Numbered from the stretch's first letter, positions 35,884 to 48,206 are shown. The stretch: DNA of 64,000 nt from Panorpa germanica (GCA_963678705.1 OY783207.1:20310001-20374000), one strand, 5' to 3'. The notes: a model not told the origin generated them from the sequence alone. Numbers and translations: made by a program.

Positions 35884-36221
35884 CAGTGGGGTTTTATCCA
35901 TTTCGAGACGGTAGATCTTTGCGAGGCCCTTGTTCTTTGTGTAATTTATGTAAATACAAGTAAGTATTTTTTCTAATGATTGACGAGAAATGCAAAAGTT
36001 ATAAGTAAATAAATGAGTTTTAAAATTTTGTATTGAAAGATTTATAAAAGTTAAGAAAGACGACAAATATTCTTGATGATAAACTAGTGATTCTAGTGAG
36101 TTTTCAAAAGCGCAAGGCGTGAGATTCAAATACATATATAGTAAATACTTTTTCTACTTAGGTCTACAAGAGCAACGCCCCGGGCGATTGCCCTGCTTGC
36201 CACCCCCTAAGGCCGCCACTG
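35884..36221. mobile_element. Small hAT-like element
   Basis: 338 bp. Left end CAGTGGGGTTTTATCC; right end is the complement of CAGTGGCGGCCTTAGG. Flanks TCTACATG and TCTAAATA match at 6 of 8 bases, fitting a decayed 8-bp duplication. CAGTGGCGG is a common hAT end. It sits directly against the end of the family D copy. Confidence 0.6.
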
Positions 36222-37016
36222 TCTAAATAAATCACTAAAGCATTCGTGCAATATACATTCCAGAGTTAATATTCTCTGCTTCTTCGCTTCAAATTCTCTG
36301 GTAATTATGATATCAGTTGTTTTTGAAAATCTCGTAGTAGAATATTATTAAAACTTGATGGCATTAAAGTATCACATTCCACCGAGCGTTAAACAGAGGG
36401 TGGTTATTAGTCAATAGCAATGTCTGGCTGGACGTGTGTGTGTGTATGTTATATATATTTCCATACAATAAAGCGAACAGCATCTGATGGTCCAGCGATC
36501 TCATGTTCTGTGTAATGGATTCCATACAGTGGGTTTTACCGGATCCGCCTAAAATGGCTGTTGAAGAGGAATAATTCTCTATTGAACATAAAACAATGGC
36601 ATTGTATGGCTGTTTGGATTTTCATTTAAATAAAATTTATTGCATCATTGAAACATTAAAAAGTACTATTCTTGTATATAGGGGTATGTATATAGAACGT
36701 TTTATGGGGTCGTTATGTATTGTTAAGGTTACCGATTGATCGTTAATGTAAAATATATTGTAGAGTTGTATCTACCCGACTATCAATCAAGGTAATGTTC
36801 AACGCCTTTAAACTATTAAACCATTATTTTGAGACAGATTTTGGACTTTATATTGATGGGTAAAGAATATGGTCAATTATAGAAATTGGAAAGGCACAAT
36901 TATACGACGGATATTCCAATATAAACTGGAATGTGGTTCATTTGACTCAAGTATTGACACGAGTAGCGCGCTGGGGAGTCGGTGGCAGGTGAATGGAAAG
37001 AGAATACACACGACAT
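36222..37016. other. No gene recognised
   Basis: Includes a short TG run at 36435-36448. No other structure seen. Confidence 0.35.
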
Positions 37017-37019
37017 TAA

Positions 37020-37677
37020 GGCCTGTCTCAGTATGGCACCGTATTTAAGCGAATTTCTGCCGGACGTATACGGGCTACTACGCTTTACCTATCCGAACCA
37101 TGTAAATGTAATGAGATCTCTCTGAAGCTCTCAGACTGCACGCTACAAAGCCGTCCGAATACGGGCGGCACTACCTCGCACATTAGAACCGTATAAAGGC
37201 GAATTGTATCCAAGCGTTACCACTACTACAACGATATCCTAACCGAACCTTTGTAAATGCAAACAGCCGCCTCAGACTGGAGGAGATACCTAAGATCGCT
37301 TGTTGTTACGCTGCAATACGGTACAAATGAAATCTTTCGGCGACATCGCTATGTTCTGCATGCAGTTTATGTTTGTATTTCAGTGAATCATGGACACCGA
37401 TACCGAAACCGAAACGATAGAACTAAATTTAAATTCACGCCCACCAGAACTCAGATATATAATAAATGCTAAAGTCCCTTTAATACCAGTAGTGTATCGA
37501 TAAAAATTAAAGATAAAGTGTGCTCTCATGATAAATTATATAAGTGCTAAAGAACTCCAATACACCCCCTAATACACGACTACAGACATCTGTGACACAC
37601 ATAGGCGGTTTGCTTTGTAGCTCATCCAATCCGCCGATTTACGTCCGAATACGCCGTGTTCCATACTGAGACAGGCC
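37020..37677 (+). mobile_element. PIF/Harbinger-like MITE, complete
   Basis: 658 bp with inverted ends GGCCTGTCTCAGTATGG (37020-37036 and 37661-37677) and TAA on both sides (37017-37019, 37678-37680). A 3-bp TAA/TTA duplication and GG-starting ends are known hallmarks of PIF/Harbinger. The interior is much less AT-rich than the flanks. The open frame at 37257-37472 is internal sequence shared by other copies, not a transposase. Partial copies: 39682-40164 and 49979-50542. Confidence 0.85.
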
Positions 37678-37734
37678 TAACACTCACGTCCGCCATTTGT
37701 GAATCGCTATGAGCGACAGAAAGTACCACTGTAT

Positions 37735-38352
37735 GTTGCTCAACACGTTATTAATCATTTAGACGCCTACGAAGATTAATGTGAAATCGAGTAAATCTTG
37801 AATAGACTTCAATCACTTCAATGCGGTGATACTATTCTGACTAAAACTCAAGTATTTAATTGGGCTAAGAAGTTTCGAAATGGTCGTTATGAAGTAGTAA
37901 ATCTAAACCACAACGGCGTCCGGCGACCAGCGTCAATGAAAAATATATTCAGGCCTATTGTGAAAGGGTATCGTCGCATTCCTGTTACCAAGACTGAACT
38001 TCTTCTGCATGACAACGCGCGATAGCCTATAGCAACTCTAACTATAGTGACAAACTCACTAAATTAAAATGAAGTCCTCTTGAACACCTACCTCAACGTT
38101 CAGGCTTATCCCCATGTCACTACAATAGATTTGGTTCAATGAAGGAAACATTAGAATGGGAACGATTTTGTGTACAATTGACTAACTACTGGAGCAACAA
38201 TTTTGCTTTTCCTATAAACTGGTCTAAATCCTTCCTATCCGATGGAAAATATGTATTTCTGTTAAAGGAAACTATGTAGAAATTTGCATTTTTATAGATC
38301 GTCAATAAATCTGTATTAAAATATTCTGGTTTATATTTGAATAACCCTCGTA
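37735..38352 (+). pseudogene. mariner transposase, internally deleted relic
   Basis: The N-terminal part reads TKTQVFNWAKKFRNGRYEVV (HTH region), continues PASMKNIF, then jumps to LLHDNAR, which carries the second catalytic aspartate (HDNA). Later frames give LEHLPQRSGLSPCHY, where the usual third aspartate (SPCDY) reads His, and the C-terminal LPIRWKICISVKGNYVE. So the first catalytic aspartate region is missing, and frameshifts and stops separate the blocks. The sequence ends near AATAACCCTCGTAT, possibly its terminus. It starts just after the Harbinger-like MITE. A sister copy with a similar deletion is at 61120-61460. Confidence 0.75.
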
Positions 38353-39681
38353 TATAGTAAAGTTTTCAATATTGTATTTTAATATTGCGATATTTCCTAT
38401 GTAACTTGAACTTGTCTGAAATTTATCCAAAATTTTCAAAAAATTGCCGGTTTTGATTTCTATAATTAAAATCCATACCATCGACTGCCAATTTTTATAA
38501 CTAACAGTTCAAAAAACCGTTAACCAGAATTTACGAAATCTATATTTATTTGTTTTGCTTTTCAGTTTCTTCCATAGCAAAATTTCCTATCCTATGTACC
38601 TATTGTTATTTGAATACTAATTTTAGTCTTTGATTTAAAGAACTATTTCTTATGTCTACACTCTCGGCCCTAAACAAATAACTAATCTTTGGTAATTTTA
38701 ATAATTAAATCATTCTTAATTATTTAATTATTATTATTACATCTTATCACTATTAAAATTAAAATTTTGGCCAACATATTTTACTCGGTAAATAAAAATA
38801 AAACACGGTGATGGTACTGATTAGGTGGTAATTCAATTTGTCATGCCCCTGTGGTGTTTGGGGTGCTTTTGTAGTCCCCGTAGGCGCAGATTAATTATTC
38901 AACAATGTATTCGCTTGTCTTTTAATAAAGTTGTCACGTGCTCAGAATTTTCACAGCAAAACATTTATATCAAAGTATCATATATAAAAATTTTATATAA
39001 AAGCATGGCTACTCTCGTTAAGTGTCGTTTTATTTCGTGAAATGTCGTATCTCACGTACAAAGGAAAATCATACACATACATTGAATATGTGTACAGATC
39101 GACCAGTTTATCAGATAAACATTAAGTAGCTCATCTACACTGGAGCAACTTTTATTAAAAGTAGTCACATATTTACGGAATAGAAGTTGAATCAACAAGA
39201 AATCAAGCTAAAAAGGTAAGCTATAATTTATCTAAGAATTTAACTTGAAGAAGTTATTGCGCTACAAACGTTATCAAAAATAAATACATTACTTATAAAA
39301 TAGTACGAGTACATTTATAAAGATAATCATTCTCTAATTACCCGGAAAAGCATTATGAAGTGACGCATTTAGAAGTGAGTGAATGAAATGCAAATATGCA
39401 TATTTGTCGTGTAGTTACACCAGTTTTTTAATTTTAAATAGAAAATCAAATCAGTAGATTAACTGAGAATAAAGATATATTCTTTGCTTTGTATAAAGAA
39501 ACAAAAATGATTGAACATTTAGTTATATAAAGTGGAATATGGATTTCCATATTGGATTATATTTATGAAATTTTGTTTGACTTAATATAATCACTTTAGT
39601 TCTAACACTGCTTGGTACATTCAAAATAGCGACCTCCATTGCGATATCCAAATAGACACCATCGCTGAAGATGTATTCTTA
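38353..39681. other. No gene recognised
   Basis: AT-rich. A donor-like AAAAGGTAAGC at 39212-39222 lacks a convincing exon upstream. The 71-codon frame at 38825-39040 has no known motif. Confidence 0.35.
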
Positions 39682-40164
39682 GGCCTGTCTCAGTATGGCA
39701 CCGTATTTAAGCGAATTTCTGCCGGACGTATACGGGCTACTACGCTTTACCTATCCGAACCCTGTAAATGTAATGAGAACTCTCTGGACCTCTCAGACTG
39801 CACGCTACAAAGCCGTCCGAATACGAGCGGCACTACCTCGCACATTAGAACCGTATAAAGGCGAATTTTATCCAAGCGTTACCACTACTACAACGATATC
39901 CTATCCGAACCTTTGTAAATGCAAACAGCCGCCTCAGACTGGAGGGGATACCTAAGATCGCTTGTTATTACGCTGCAATACGGATCTTTTAGGATCTATC
40001 GGCGACATCGCTTGTACGAGTATGTTCAGCATGCTTCAGTTTATGTTTGTATTTCAGTGAATCATGGACACCGAAAAATTAATTCTTTGAATTCAAGAAA
40101 GAGAGCCAACCAGAACTCAGATATATAATAAATGCTGAAGTCCTTTTAATACCAATAGTGTATC
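39682..40164 (+). mobile_element. Harbinger-like MITE, right end missing
   Basis: Starts with the same GGCCTGTCTCAGTATGG after TTA and follows the 37-kb copy closely. The match stops abruptly after AGTGTATC at 40164. A central stretch (about 40070-40105) is replaced by unrelated sequence. The frames at 39695-39955 and 39919-40128 are repeat sequence. Confidence 0.8.
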
Positions 40165-40284
40165 TGCACTGTCATCCGAATGACGAGGTACTCCAACTGT
40201 TGGACAACCAAGCGTTAACTAGAAGACTTAAAAAGAAGAAACCTGTCGAACTACAATTAATGCCAATTATAAAAGTAGTCTGAA
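40141..40284 (+). CDS. Unrecognised coding-like fragment after the MITE break
   Basis: Across the breakpoint at 40164 one frame reads VYLHCHPNDEVLQLLDNQAL then TRRLKKKKPVELQLMPIIKV and stops. The composition is protein-like and begins essentially where MITE homology ends. No family recognised and no start or acceptor seen; chance remains possible at this length. Confidence 0.22.
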
Positions 40285-41096
40285 AACAAAACTATGAATA
40301 GTGAAAATTAAGAAAATGTCAATGGACGATTCTTAATATCGTACGTTATGTATATGTTATGTATTGGTTATGAAAAATTTCTGGTTCGTCGTTAAACCAG
40401 TTGTAATTACGTAAGTGAATAAAAATAAATCATTAGTTCCCAATTCTCCAGTAACCCAGCACCTTTCGCGGCGGTAATAATTCGTCAGCCATAATGATCT
40501 TATTTCCAGATCTCATGTCCTCGTCGGTCTCACGTCCTCGTGTATATATAGATATATACTGGAATACATAAAAGTATTTACAATTTCCACGCATGTAACA
40601 TTTCAAAATGTCACGTATTTGGGTTATGTGAGCCTGAGTCTGAACGTTCCGAACGCCACCCTGACGTGTGCCTTGCATTGCCGCCTCACCATCATTCCAA
40701 TGTTTTTACATGGAAAACGAGAGATCGTATTTCCAGCTAGAATGTGGTTTACTGACATGAATACAAATCAGGGCTGTACCATATAGTACACCTACAGTGT
40801 ATAGTGGAGTTTTACGTTCCGGTTAGAAACTACGCATCTGTCTCAACTAGAAATATCAACCCCTAAAATACTGAAAAGCAACACTTTACTTTATGAATCT
40901 TCGAGAATGATTCAATCCTATAGGAATCCGATAAAAAACCAGAAAGGTTATGTGATGCTCATATTTATTATTAAATTTAGTAAATTCCACTACAGATCAC
41001 TGATATACTCATATACATAATAAAGTAATTTTTTTTACTTGAAAAAATTCAATGCAATCTCTCTAGACACAGCGCTGCTGTCTAATTTTGTAAAAT
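40285..41096. other. No gene; less AT-rich patch
   Basis: A patch at 40435-40690 is less AT-rich and open on the minus strand (81 codons, 40433-40678), with TATATAGATATATA inside. I see no domain in it. Confidence 0.3.
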
Positions 41097-41290
41097 CAAT
41101 TTAACGACGGCCCATTTCCGATGCTGAATCATATCATCATGTCGTAGCCTCGTATATGTGAACTACACCACTGCCTAATAAGTTTATGATATTTGTGAGC
41201 TCTCATATCATCAATTAATCTTTGATAACAACCAAACCCAGAAAATATAGCTCTGATCCGGGGATCGAATCCGAATATATTTATCCGTCA
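41097..41290 (-). mobile_element. tRNA-derived SINE, minus strand, truncated head
   Basis: Complement shows the B-box region (GGATTCGATCCCC), the TAGGCAGTGGTGTAGTTCAC middle, and the CAGCATCGGAAATGGGCCG tail of the 53-kb copy. The A-box side is lost near 41285. Confidence 0.65.
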
Positions 41291-41396
41291 TCAACCTTGA
41301 ACGTTACTGTGCATTTTTACATTATCACTTAACAATTAGTGCACATTTCTCCTCATAATATAATTTTTTTTACATTAAATAAAGAGATAATGTAAT

Positions 41397-41592
41397 CATT
41401 TTGGAGTCACTTTGCCATCATATTGAAGATGCGTACGATTTCTTTGTCATGAAAGACTTCATTTACAGTTCAGTTTCTCACAGTCATTCATATAAAATGT
41501 CTATTTTATTGGCTACAAATGGCGGAATCACTCCACCTGTCGGAATACAAAGATAAAGTTGATGTTGATGAACTATAATTAAATTGCAATAG
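41397..41592 (+). mobile_element. Family C MITE, both ends trimmed
   Basis: Shares TTTTGGAGTCACTTTG through GATGAACTATAATT with the 9.7-kb copy; neither terminal CCCAGTAAACA is preserved. Confidence 0.65.
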
Positions 41593-41689
41593 TTATAAAT
41601 AAAAATAAAATAAATAAAAAATAAGCGAATATTTTATTTTAATACCACTGTAGAAAATGTAACATAACGTAACACTTTAATTAGCTAGT

Positions 41690-41760
41690 AGTAAGCCAGT
41701 AAGTGTGAACCTTGTACTGCAAAACAATTTCTATATGACAAGTAGAAAATGAATAATATT
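41690..41760 (-). repeat. Single unit of the ~80-bp array repeat
   Basis: TAAGCCAGTAAGTGTGAACC, TTGTACTGCAAAACAATTTC and AGTAGAAAATGAATA match the right arm at 24.8-24.96 kb. This shows the unit is dispersed beyond the inverted structure. Confidence 0.6.
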
Positions 41761-41847
41761 GATAATGAACAATAAATAATTGGGAATGCTGTTTACTCTA
41801 TTTAATAATAAATTGACAATCATAGGTTTGTTACAAAATTAGTAAGT

Positions 41848-42258
41848 TAATTATTTAGATTAGCCATACCTTTTGTTTTGAATATTGTAAAAGAACTACT
41901 GCATTTTTGTATGTTTTATGACGCTTGTTATATTCTAAAAATATGTAAAAATTATTACGTAATATTTATTATATCACTCTGTATTTAGTAACAGTCCTTA
42001 TTCATGGTTAAAGATGATATTTCCAATTTGAGGTTAGGGATGATACGACATTGTTTCATATATAAATGGCAATAAATTTCACATTAATTGGTCAACTTTA
42101 ACCATAAAAATTGTCTATTCTTTAATAAAAATGGTATAATAAATATTAAGTAATGATTTGTACATTCTTTGAATATATTAAAGGAGCCATAAAACAGAGA
42201 GAAGTGTAACAGTTTTCTGTAACCTTCACAAAAAAGGTGTGGCTAATTTAAATAATTA
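41848..42258. mobile_element. Family K: MITE with ~120-bp inverted arms
   Basis: Left arm TAATTATTTAGATTAGCCAT.. with CCTTTTGTTTTGAATATTG; right arm is its diverged inverted copy. A unique centre includes CCAATTTGAGGTTAGGGATG. The other copy (49831-51021) carries nested insertions. Long arms and a short centre make this foldback-like. Target site unresolved. Confidence 0.72.
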
Positions 42259-42889
42259 CAGATATTCAATATTTACAATTATATAACCCCTAAGAAAAAA
42301 CTGTTTAAAAAAAACATAGGTCACTGATATAGATTTTAGTACGACATATCTATATCTGAACTATTTCTGTCTACATGACAGAAGACAGTAGTAGAGTATT
42401 TTCATTGTTATTGGTCTGCGATTTATAAAATAAATAATGTAATTTATTAACTGGAGACTACTGTACGTTATGCACTGTAGATTGTAATAACCACTTTCAT
42501 TTTTATTGAGTCATTGAATAAATGTTTATGCGAGAACAAATTACGTCTCTGCCAAGCCAAGCAAGCCAAGGAACATTCAGTGGTTTTTGTTTTGTACATT
42601 TTTAAAACACTGTGTGTTCTATTTTCATTCTTTGTTTTTAATAATTATCAAATTGTATATATAATGTCGGTTATCCAATTTTCTTTGAAGTTTTTGATCA
42701 TAAAAGTCATGAATTACTTGACTAGACTAAAACCGACCATTTTATTTTTAGCCAGTAACAAAATAATACGTATTTTGTATTTATAATATTCATTTTATTT
42801 TGATGATTTACAAAAATGTTTGTATGTATTACGCACAAACGGTAAGGATAAGTAATGGCTTTGCGAGTGTTATTCAGAGTTTCCCATTA
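42259..42889. other. No gene recognised
   Basis: A 90-codon frame at 42514-42786 starts with ATG but is rich in hydrophobic AT-driven codons and shows no motif. Confidence 0.3.
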
Positions 42890-43115
42890 AACAGTAATGC
42901 TGATAGCACACGAAATTCAGATTTTTGTATTGTTTTGATTATTACAAAAGAAGCGTCACTAAAACCACTGCAGCTCATAAACTAATGTTCGGAATATCAT
43001 GAAGTTTCTACACATATTGTTTGAAGTTGATAATATTCTAGAAATCGTATGGATTAGTCTATAGTGGCGCCATCTATATATCATCCTACGAACTAATTGA
43101 GTGATGTATTATTTA
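42890..43115 (-). pseudogene. mariner 5' end and transposase start relic
   Basis: On the minus strand it begins with the terminal ATCACTCAATTAGTTCG near 43110 and passes TAGATGGCGCCACTATA and GTTTTAGTGACGC. At about 42920 it reads QKSEFRVLSALLFNGK in the position of the EKSEFRVLIK start, with the ATG changed to ATA. The rest of the gene is missing. Confidence 0.62.
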
Positions 43116-43159
43116 CCAATCCAATATACAAGTATTCGAGTGTGTATGAGGCCTATCGC

Positions 43160-43363
43160 AATGTCCTCATTTTCTGACCTCAATCCCTTTATTAATTAAA
43201 GAGACAAAATTACTTTTTTAATTGTTAATATCTCTTAACATATAAGGTTATTAAAAATAATAAAGTTATTAAAAAATAATTTCACATTTGAGGTTCTAGT
43301 AACCCACTTTACCAATAAATGTACCACTTTTGTAGAAATTAAGACATAGGACGCAAGCCCATT
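43160..43363 (+). mobile_element. Family D MITE, short deletion copy
   Basis: Keeps both ends (AATG..TCCTCATTTT and AGGACGCAAGCCCATT) but only about 200 bases. The left end has lost GGCTTGT. Confidence 0.7.
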
Positions 43364-44312
43364 ATTGGAATATATTTCTGTTTAAACATGGTCTTTCAAG
43401 TCCCCCAAATATTTAGAAGTTTACGTGTTTAAATCAATTTAGGTCATTTTGCGATTATGACGACATAGAAATAGTTAACAAAATATAGTATATTAGGTAT
43501 ATAACTAGTTTTATATAATAAATAACATTTTTTATCATAGATAAACTTAAACTTTTATCATAGATAAATTTATTTAATAACATTGTAATTATAAATGGCG
43601 TTATTTAGAAAGTTTAGCTTTCACAAGGCAAGCCGTAACATCGACCACGTAAACTCAAATATAATACTTTAATCATGTTTACTTCAGTATTATCATTTAT
43701 ACGGTAGATCCCATAGGGACCATAATAACCGAAAAATAATATAAAATGTAAAACAAGAAAGCCTGGCCTGTCATATATAACACCATGCATTATATTATAT
43801 TAGAGGCGCAAGGTTTTACAACAAGAGACGGTCGACCGACGTGGGTTACCGGTTACTTTACCTTTACCATTGCCACAAACCTCACAATTTTATACATTTG
43901 TTCGGGAATATGCAAATGTAAAATGTAATATGTGGAGAAAATATGTCAAGTCAACTTCTCATAATTATTTAGATATATGCTGTAGGCCTTTTTTCGTCAT
44001 TTTATTGTTTCTACAGGCACATGGCTTATCTCGAATGTACATTATACTGTTAAGTACCCTAAAGTGCCAGTTTCAGAGACAGTAATGGGAAAAGCAATGG
44101 TATAGGAAGGAACAGTTTTAAAATCACGTCACATGGTTGTACATTTATCAAAGATCCATCCATTCATAATAAAATATATTTTGAATCAAAACTTGTTATG
44201 TGTAATTATATTAGGAACATATTAATACTAAGCAAGACTATTTCAAAATAATATGAGCATTTTAATGACATTTGTTTTTTCTTATTCAAACCTATTTATC
44301 TATTTATTATTC
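43364..44312. other. No gene recognised
   Basis: A 71-codon frame at 43870-44085 has no known motif. The sequence around 43820-43870 is less AT-rich (GGTCGACCGACGTGGG). Confidence 0.3.
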
Positions 44313-44466
44313 TAGCGCTAAAACTACAATTCAAACTTTTAATTGCTATATCTCCGCTAATATTTAGATATTTAATAAAATAGACACGCCAATACACATT
44401 TATTAACATCAATTTCAATGAACAATTGAAAAATCGACCACTAAAAAATGAGGACACAAGCCCATT
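44313..44466 (-). repeat. Family D fragment, minus strand
   Basis: Covers TAGCGCTA to the terminal CACAAGCCCATT. It abuts the Jockey-type relic at 44487, as the copy at position 1-572 abuts 598-770. Confidence 0.75.
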
Positions 44467-44486
44467 AAGTCCTGATTCGTTCTCAT

Positions 44487-44725
44487 CTTGGGTTGGTTAG
44501 GTTGATCACTTATGTATTTGGAAGGTTCACAACTTGGCCTTTGTATTTCACTATTCGAGTTTTAATTTCTTGTCTCAATGTAGGGATAGCAAGATCTTCG
44601 TGCAAACTTTCGTTTACAATATACCATGGTGCAGTCATTTTGAATATTTCATATAGTTGACACGATGTCACAGCCATTTTCTGGTAGGAGACATCAAAAC
44701 TACAGAACATTTTCTTCGGTACCAA
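44487..44725 (-). pseudogene. Jockey-type LINE reverse transcriptase C-terminal relic
   Basis: Minus-strand frame (44510-44725) includes APWYIVNESLHEDLAIPTLR followed by QEIKTRIVKYKGQVV, fitting the APWY(V/I).N..LH.DL.IPT..EEI pattern of the Jockey-clade ORF2 tail. Upstream residues (KMAVTSCQLYEI) no longer resemble the reverse transcriptase thumb. It is open over about 70 codons yet lacks all catalytic parts. It is a longer version of 598-770. Confidence 0.68.
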
Positions 44726-44929
44726 ATCAATTTCGACTGTAAGTTATTATTATCTAGTAGACTAACCGCCGATTTTTTAATAGTAAGTTATATTAATAAG
44801 TCTAAAGCATTATTATTATTAAGGCATATTTATGGTATACCTAAAGCTTAACATATATTATTTTGTCAAAGGCCGACCGCTATTAACTATCGGACATTGA
44901 AACCTAAGTATTTTACTTCGTTAAGCTAC
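44726..44929. other. Spacer, nothing recognised
   Basis: AT-rich, 200 bases between the LINE relic and the next family D copy. Confidence 0.4.
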
Positions 44930-45530
44930 AATGGGCTTGTGTCCTATGTCTTAATTTCTATAAAAGTGTACTACATATTGATAAAGTGAGTTACTAGAAC
45001 CTCAAATGTTCAATTACTTTTTAATAACTCCTTATATGTTAAGAGATATTAACAATTAAAAAAGTCATTTTGTCTCTTTAATTATTAAAGGAATTCAACG
45101 TTGTACACATTCCAAGTGCATGTGACATCACAATCCTTGTGTAAGGTTACCAACCTTACAGCTTATAAATCTCTGCTTTATGTATCTATATATCAAAATA
45201 TCAAATATTATTTACAGCTATTTCAAGGAACAATCAAATTTCAATATTATGTCTGCCTTAGCAGGGTTAAATAAAATAAAAACTTATTATTCTTTGATTT
45301 GACTTGATTATTTGACTACCAAAAGCTACGAAACACAACCTCAGCACTGACCCACTCAACAAATAACTGACGTTAAAATGCATTTCACTACAATTCAAAC
45401 TTTTAATTGCTATATCTCTGTCAATATTTAGATATTTAATAAAATAGACACGCCAATACACATTTATTAACATCAATTTCAATCAGCAATTGAAAAATCG
45501 ATCACTAAAAAATGAGGACACAAGCCCATT
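44930..45530 (-). mobile_element. Family D MITE, complete, minus strand
   Basis: 601 bp from AATGGGCTTGTGTCCT to GGACACAAGCCCATT. It lacks the TAGCGCTA segment and about 40 bases relative to the 14-kb copy. The frame at 45267-45482 is internal repeat. Confidence 0.82.
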
Positions 45531-46243
45531 CCACTAGCAGTGAAGCAACATATTTTCACTTTTTATTATTTTCTATAGTGTAAAATTAATTCATATTATA
45601 AATAAAAAAGTTTAAAATTTAAGTCAAAAAGAATTCAAATTAAAAATTTGATCAATATGTGGTATTCACTATCACTCTATAGATTTTGGAGAATCCTGTT
45701 GAAAGTAGAACTTTTGTAAATCCGAATGGCATGACTTTGCAGCGGCATAAACCATTTTCAAATAAAATACAGTTTTACATATTTCTAATATAAACAATTT
45801 CATTGAATGAACTAACGTACTCGTATACTGCTCTGGCCGTAGATGTTTTTTGCGGGTTGACGTAAGAAAGAAACAGCGTCTACTATTTATAATACAGTTG
45901 CTGTAAATTCTCGAATGTAGGAAGAGTAGTTAACTATTTAGAATTATAGTTTACACAGAAATCAAATAATGTAAACTAAACGGTGTCGACATTGTGTAAG
46001 TATACAAATTTTTTGTAAGAAAATCCTATTATCCATTAACAAGCTAACGTAAACAATTCAGTAGATTTTAATAACTCAATAAAAATTAAAAAGTATATGT
46101 TTTCCAACATTCATTTATAAACTACGAGTATATTGTAATGTATAAACCTAGATGTTTACTTTAAAACATATATTTAAACATTGAATTCTTGTACAATAAA
46201 TCACATCCGAGATCGTCAAAAACAAGCTTCAACTAAATTGTCA
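45531..46243. other. No gene recognised
   Basis: AT-rich upstream region of the 46.24-kb motif; no TATA or initiator could be singled out. Confidence 0.35.
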
Positions 46244-46253
46244 CGCATGCGCA
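46244..46253 (+). promoter_or_regulatory. NRF1/Ewg-like palindromic site
   Basis: CGCATGCGCA matches the core of the site bound by the NRF1 family (erect wing in flies), which usually lies near transcription starts of housekeeping genes. It is rare in such AT-rich DNA. An AGAAC run (46282-46300) and a short ORF with a donor follow within 260 bases. Confidence 0.35.
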
Positions 46254-46362
46254 GAGCTTTCGTCGATTAGGTCGAGTAGCAGAACAGAACAGAACAGTAA
46301 TTCTGTATGAAACAGATGAAATTGAAACTGAATAAGCTTAAGAAAGACTTGTACGTTGTAAA

Positions 46363-46506
46363 ATGTATGAGGAATTTGAGTTAATGAGGATTGACAGGTG
46401 TGGAAAACGAGTGACAGCAATGGAAAACGAACCGATGTTGAGAGACGAGATTTATCAATGGCGAATAATGAAATTTAAAATAGAGATAAAAATAAGTAAG
46501 TGTTGA
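46363..46506 (+). CDS. Small ORF or first coding exon, unrecognised
   Basis: An ATG at 46363 opens 47 codons of protein-like composition: MYEEFELMRIDRCGKRVTAM, then ENEPMLRDEIYQWRIMKFKI, ending in a lysine-rich stretch. A stop at 46504 would end it, but a good donor GTAAGT at 46496 could splice before that, making this a first coding exon of about 44 codons. The nearest in-frame upstream stop is at 46339. It lies about 110 bases below the NRF1-like site. No family recognised and no acceptor partner identified. Confidence 0.28.
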   Translation: MYEEFELMRIDRCGKRVTAMENEPMLRDEIYQWRIMKFKIEIKISKC

Positions 46507-48206
46507 AATTAATTACAATTGAGTACGAACAAAATTGCTAGTTTGTAATTCACTAAATTTAAAGTTTAAATTGGAGTAAATACTCGTATCAAACATTGTT
46601 GTCTAATTTAAAAAACATGTGTAATACTTTGTCAATTTCTATAATATAGTATATATGTATACATGAAACGAATTTTTGGCAAGTTCTCTTTATCATTTTC
46701 ATTTTCTTAAAAACAACATGTAATTATTAAAATTACCTTCACACTTTTTATAAGAATTTTATGGTTAATGGTGAATTTTACTTTATTTAGTAATTTAAAT
46801 TCATGGTTTGCTAAAAAGCTTTATTGAAATGATCTTGGCGCGAAAAATTTAAAATTTCATATTTCGATTTATAGCTCACTTTCATAGTTACATATACTTT
46901 TACTCACTAATTAGATTTTGGAAAAGGTAACTGACCAGTTACCCAATTTGCCTACCGTTTCATGCAGTGCTATCATCGTATATATATTATAATGTTCCAA
47001 GTGTATGTTGCTGATATTCGTATGGTAAAAAGGAAACGGCTCGATTAATGTTTTTGGTGTTCTCGGATTTTTCCCTGAATTTCCTGAAATTCGTAATTTT
47101 GGAAAACCTAGAAAAAAAGTAAACACTATTTCCTGTATAACTTTTAATTCGTAAAAGATAGAAAGTTGAAATTTTGCATGTAGAATGTAGAAATTCAAAA
47201 ATTAATAAAAGGAGCGTTGAGAAAATTGTGCACGGAAACGAAAACGGAAAGGAATTTTGGAGAAAGTCCAAATTTAATTTATTTATTTACAAATTTTATT
47301 TACACGTAGTACGTCACATGTAGCAAATATGACATCTCTTTTCGTTTATTACTAACAACTGGGGTTGTACATCTCATGAAGTATTGTATTACGAAAGTTG
47401 CCAAAAAAGAAAAATAATCTCGATTACTTATTGCTACTTATTTCTTGTAAAACAAAACTCCGTTAACATTTTGATATTTAAAAAAAAACGCCAATATACA
47501 ATCAAAAATTTTAAAAAACAACCCCTAAAAAGTGAATTCACAAGCCCACTGCAGATTTATATACTTCATTAATGGATACATATAATATTTAATTTAGCTA
47601 ACAATTTGTAGAATCAGCCTTAGTACAGGTCCTCAATGCATCTCCTGTATTCAGGTGACATCACTGCGAAATGGCCGCGATGACGTCACAAACATTACCG
47701 TCGCGTCCCAGCATTCCTATGTACACTATGTACTTCTTGCCTTGTACATATAGATAAATATTTTGCATGTGTTGAGTTACATTTAAATACGAAATTCTTT
47801 ACACTGAGATTGGCAAAAGCACATGTCTGAAGTCTGTAATGTATATACTCGTAGTATACTCGTAAATATGTACAGGGTGATTATAAAGTACGAAAGTACT
47901 AAGTAATGTCAGTTTTAATTTGTCTTATACTCGTATACAAAAGTGCTAAAATTGCTTCCTTATATATCCTTTATAAATAGTCCCATTCTTTTGTGGCAAG
48001 CGCTAGTCCAGTCCAATTTCTGTTTTACAAAAATCAATTTTGTCTATAAATTATTTATAAATTACAATCATCTTAAAAATTCAGCAATATATTTATATTT
48101 ATTACTGTCCATTGTACGTAGAAACAGTTTGAATACGTCTTACGATACTAAATTTTTTAAATTTTGACTGTTAAAATTTGCATTTTTAACATACGAACCC
48201 TACACT
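46507..48206. other. No gene; CRE-like site at 47683
   Basis: TGACGTCA at about 47683-47690 sits in a less AT-rich patch (CGCGATGACGTCAC ... CCGTCGCGTCCC). Two overlapping minus frames at 46911-47271 are AT-driven. At 47525-47550 an ACAAGCCCA word faintly recalls a family D end. Confidence 0.35.
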
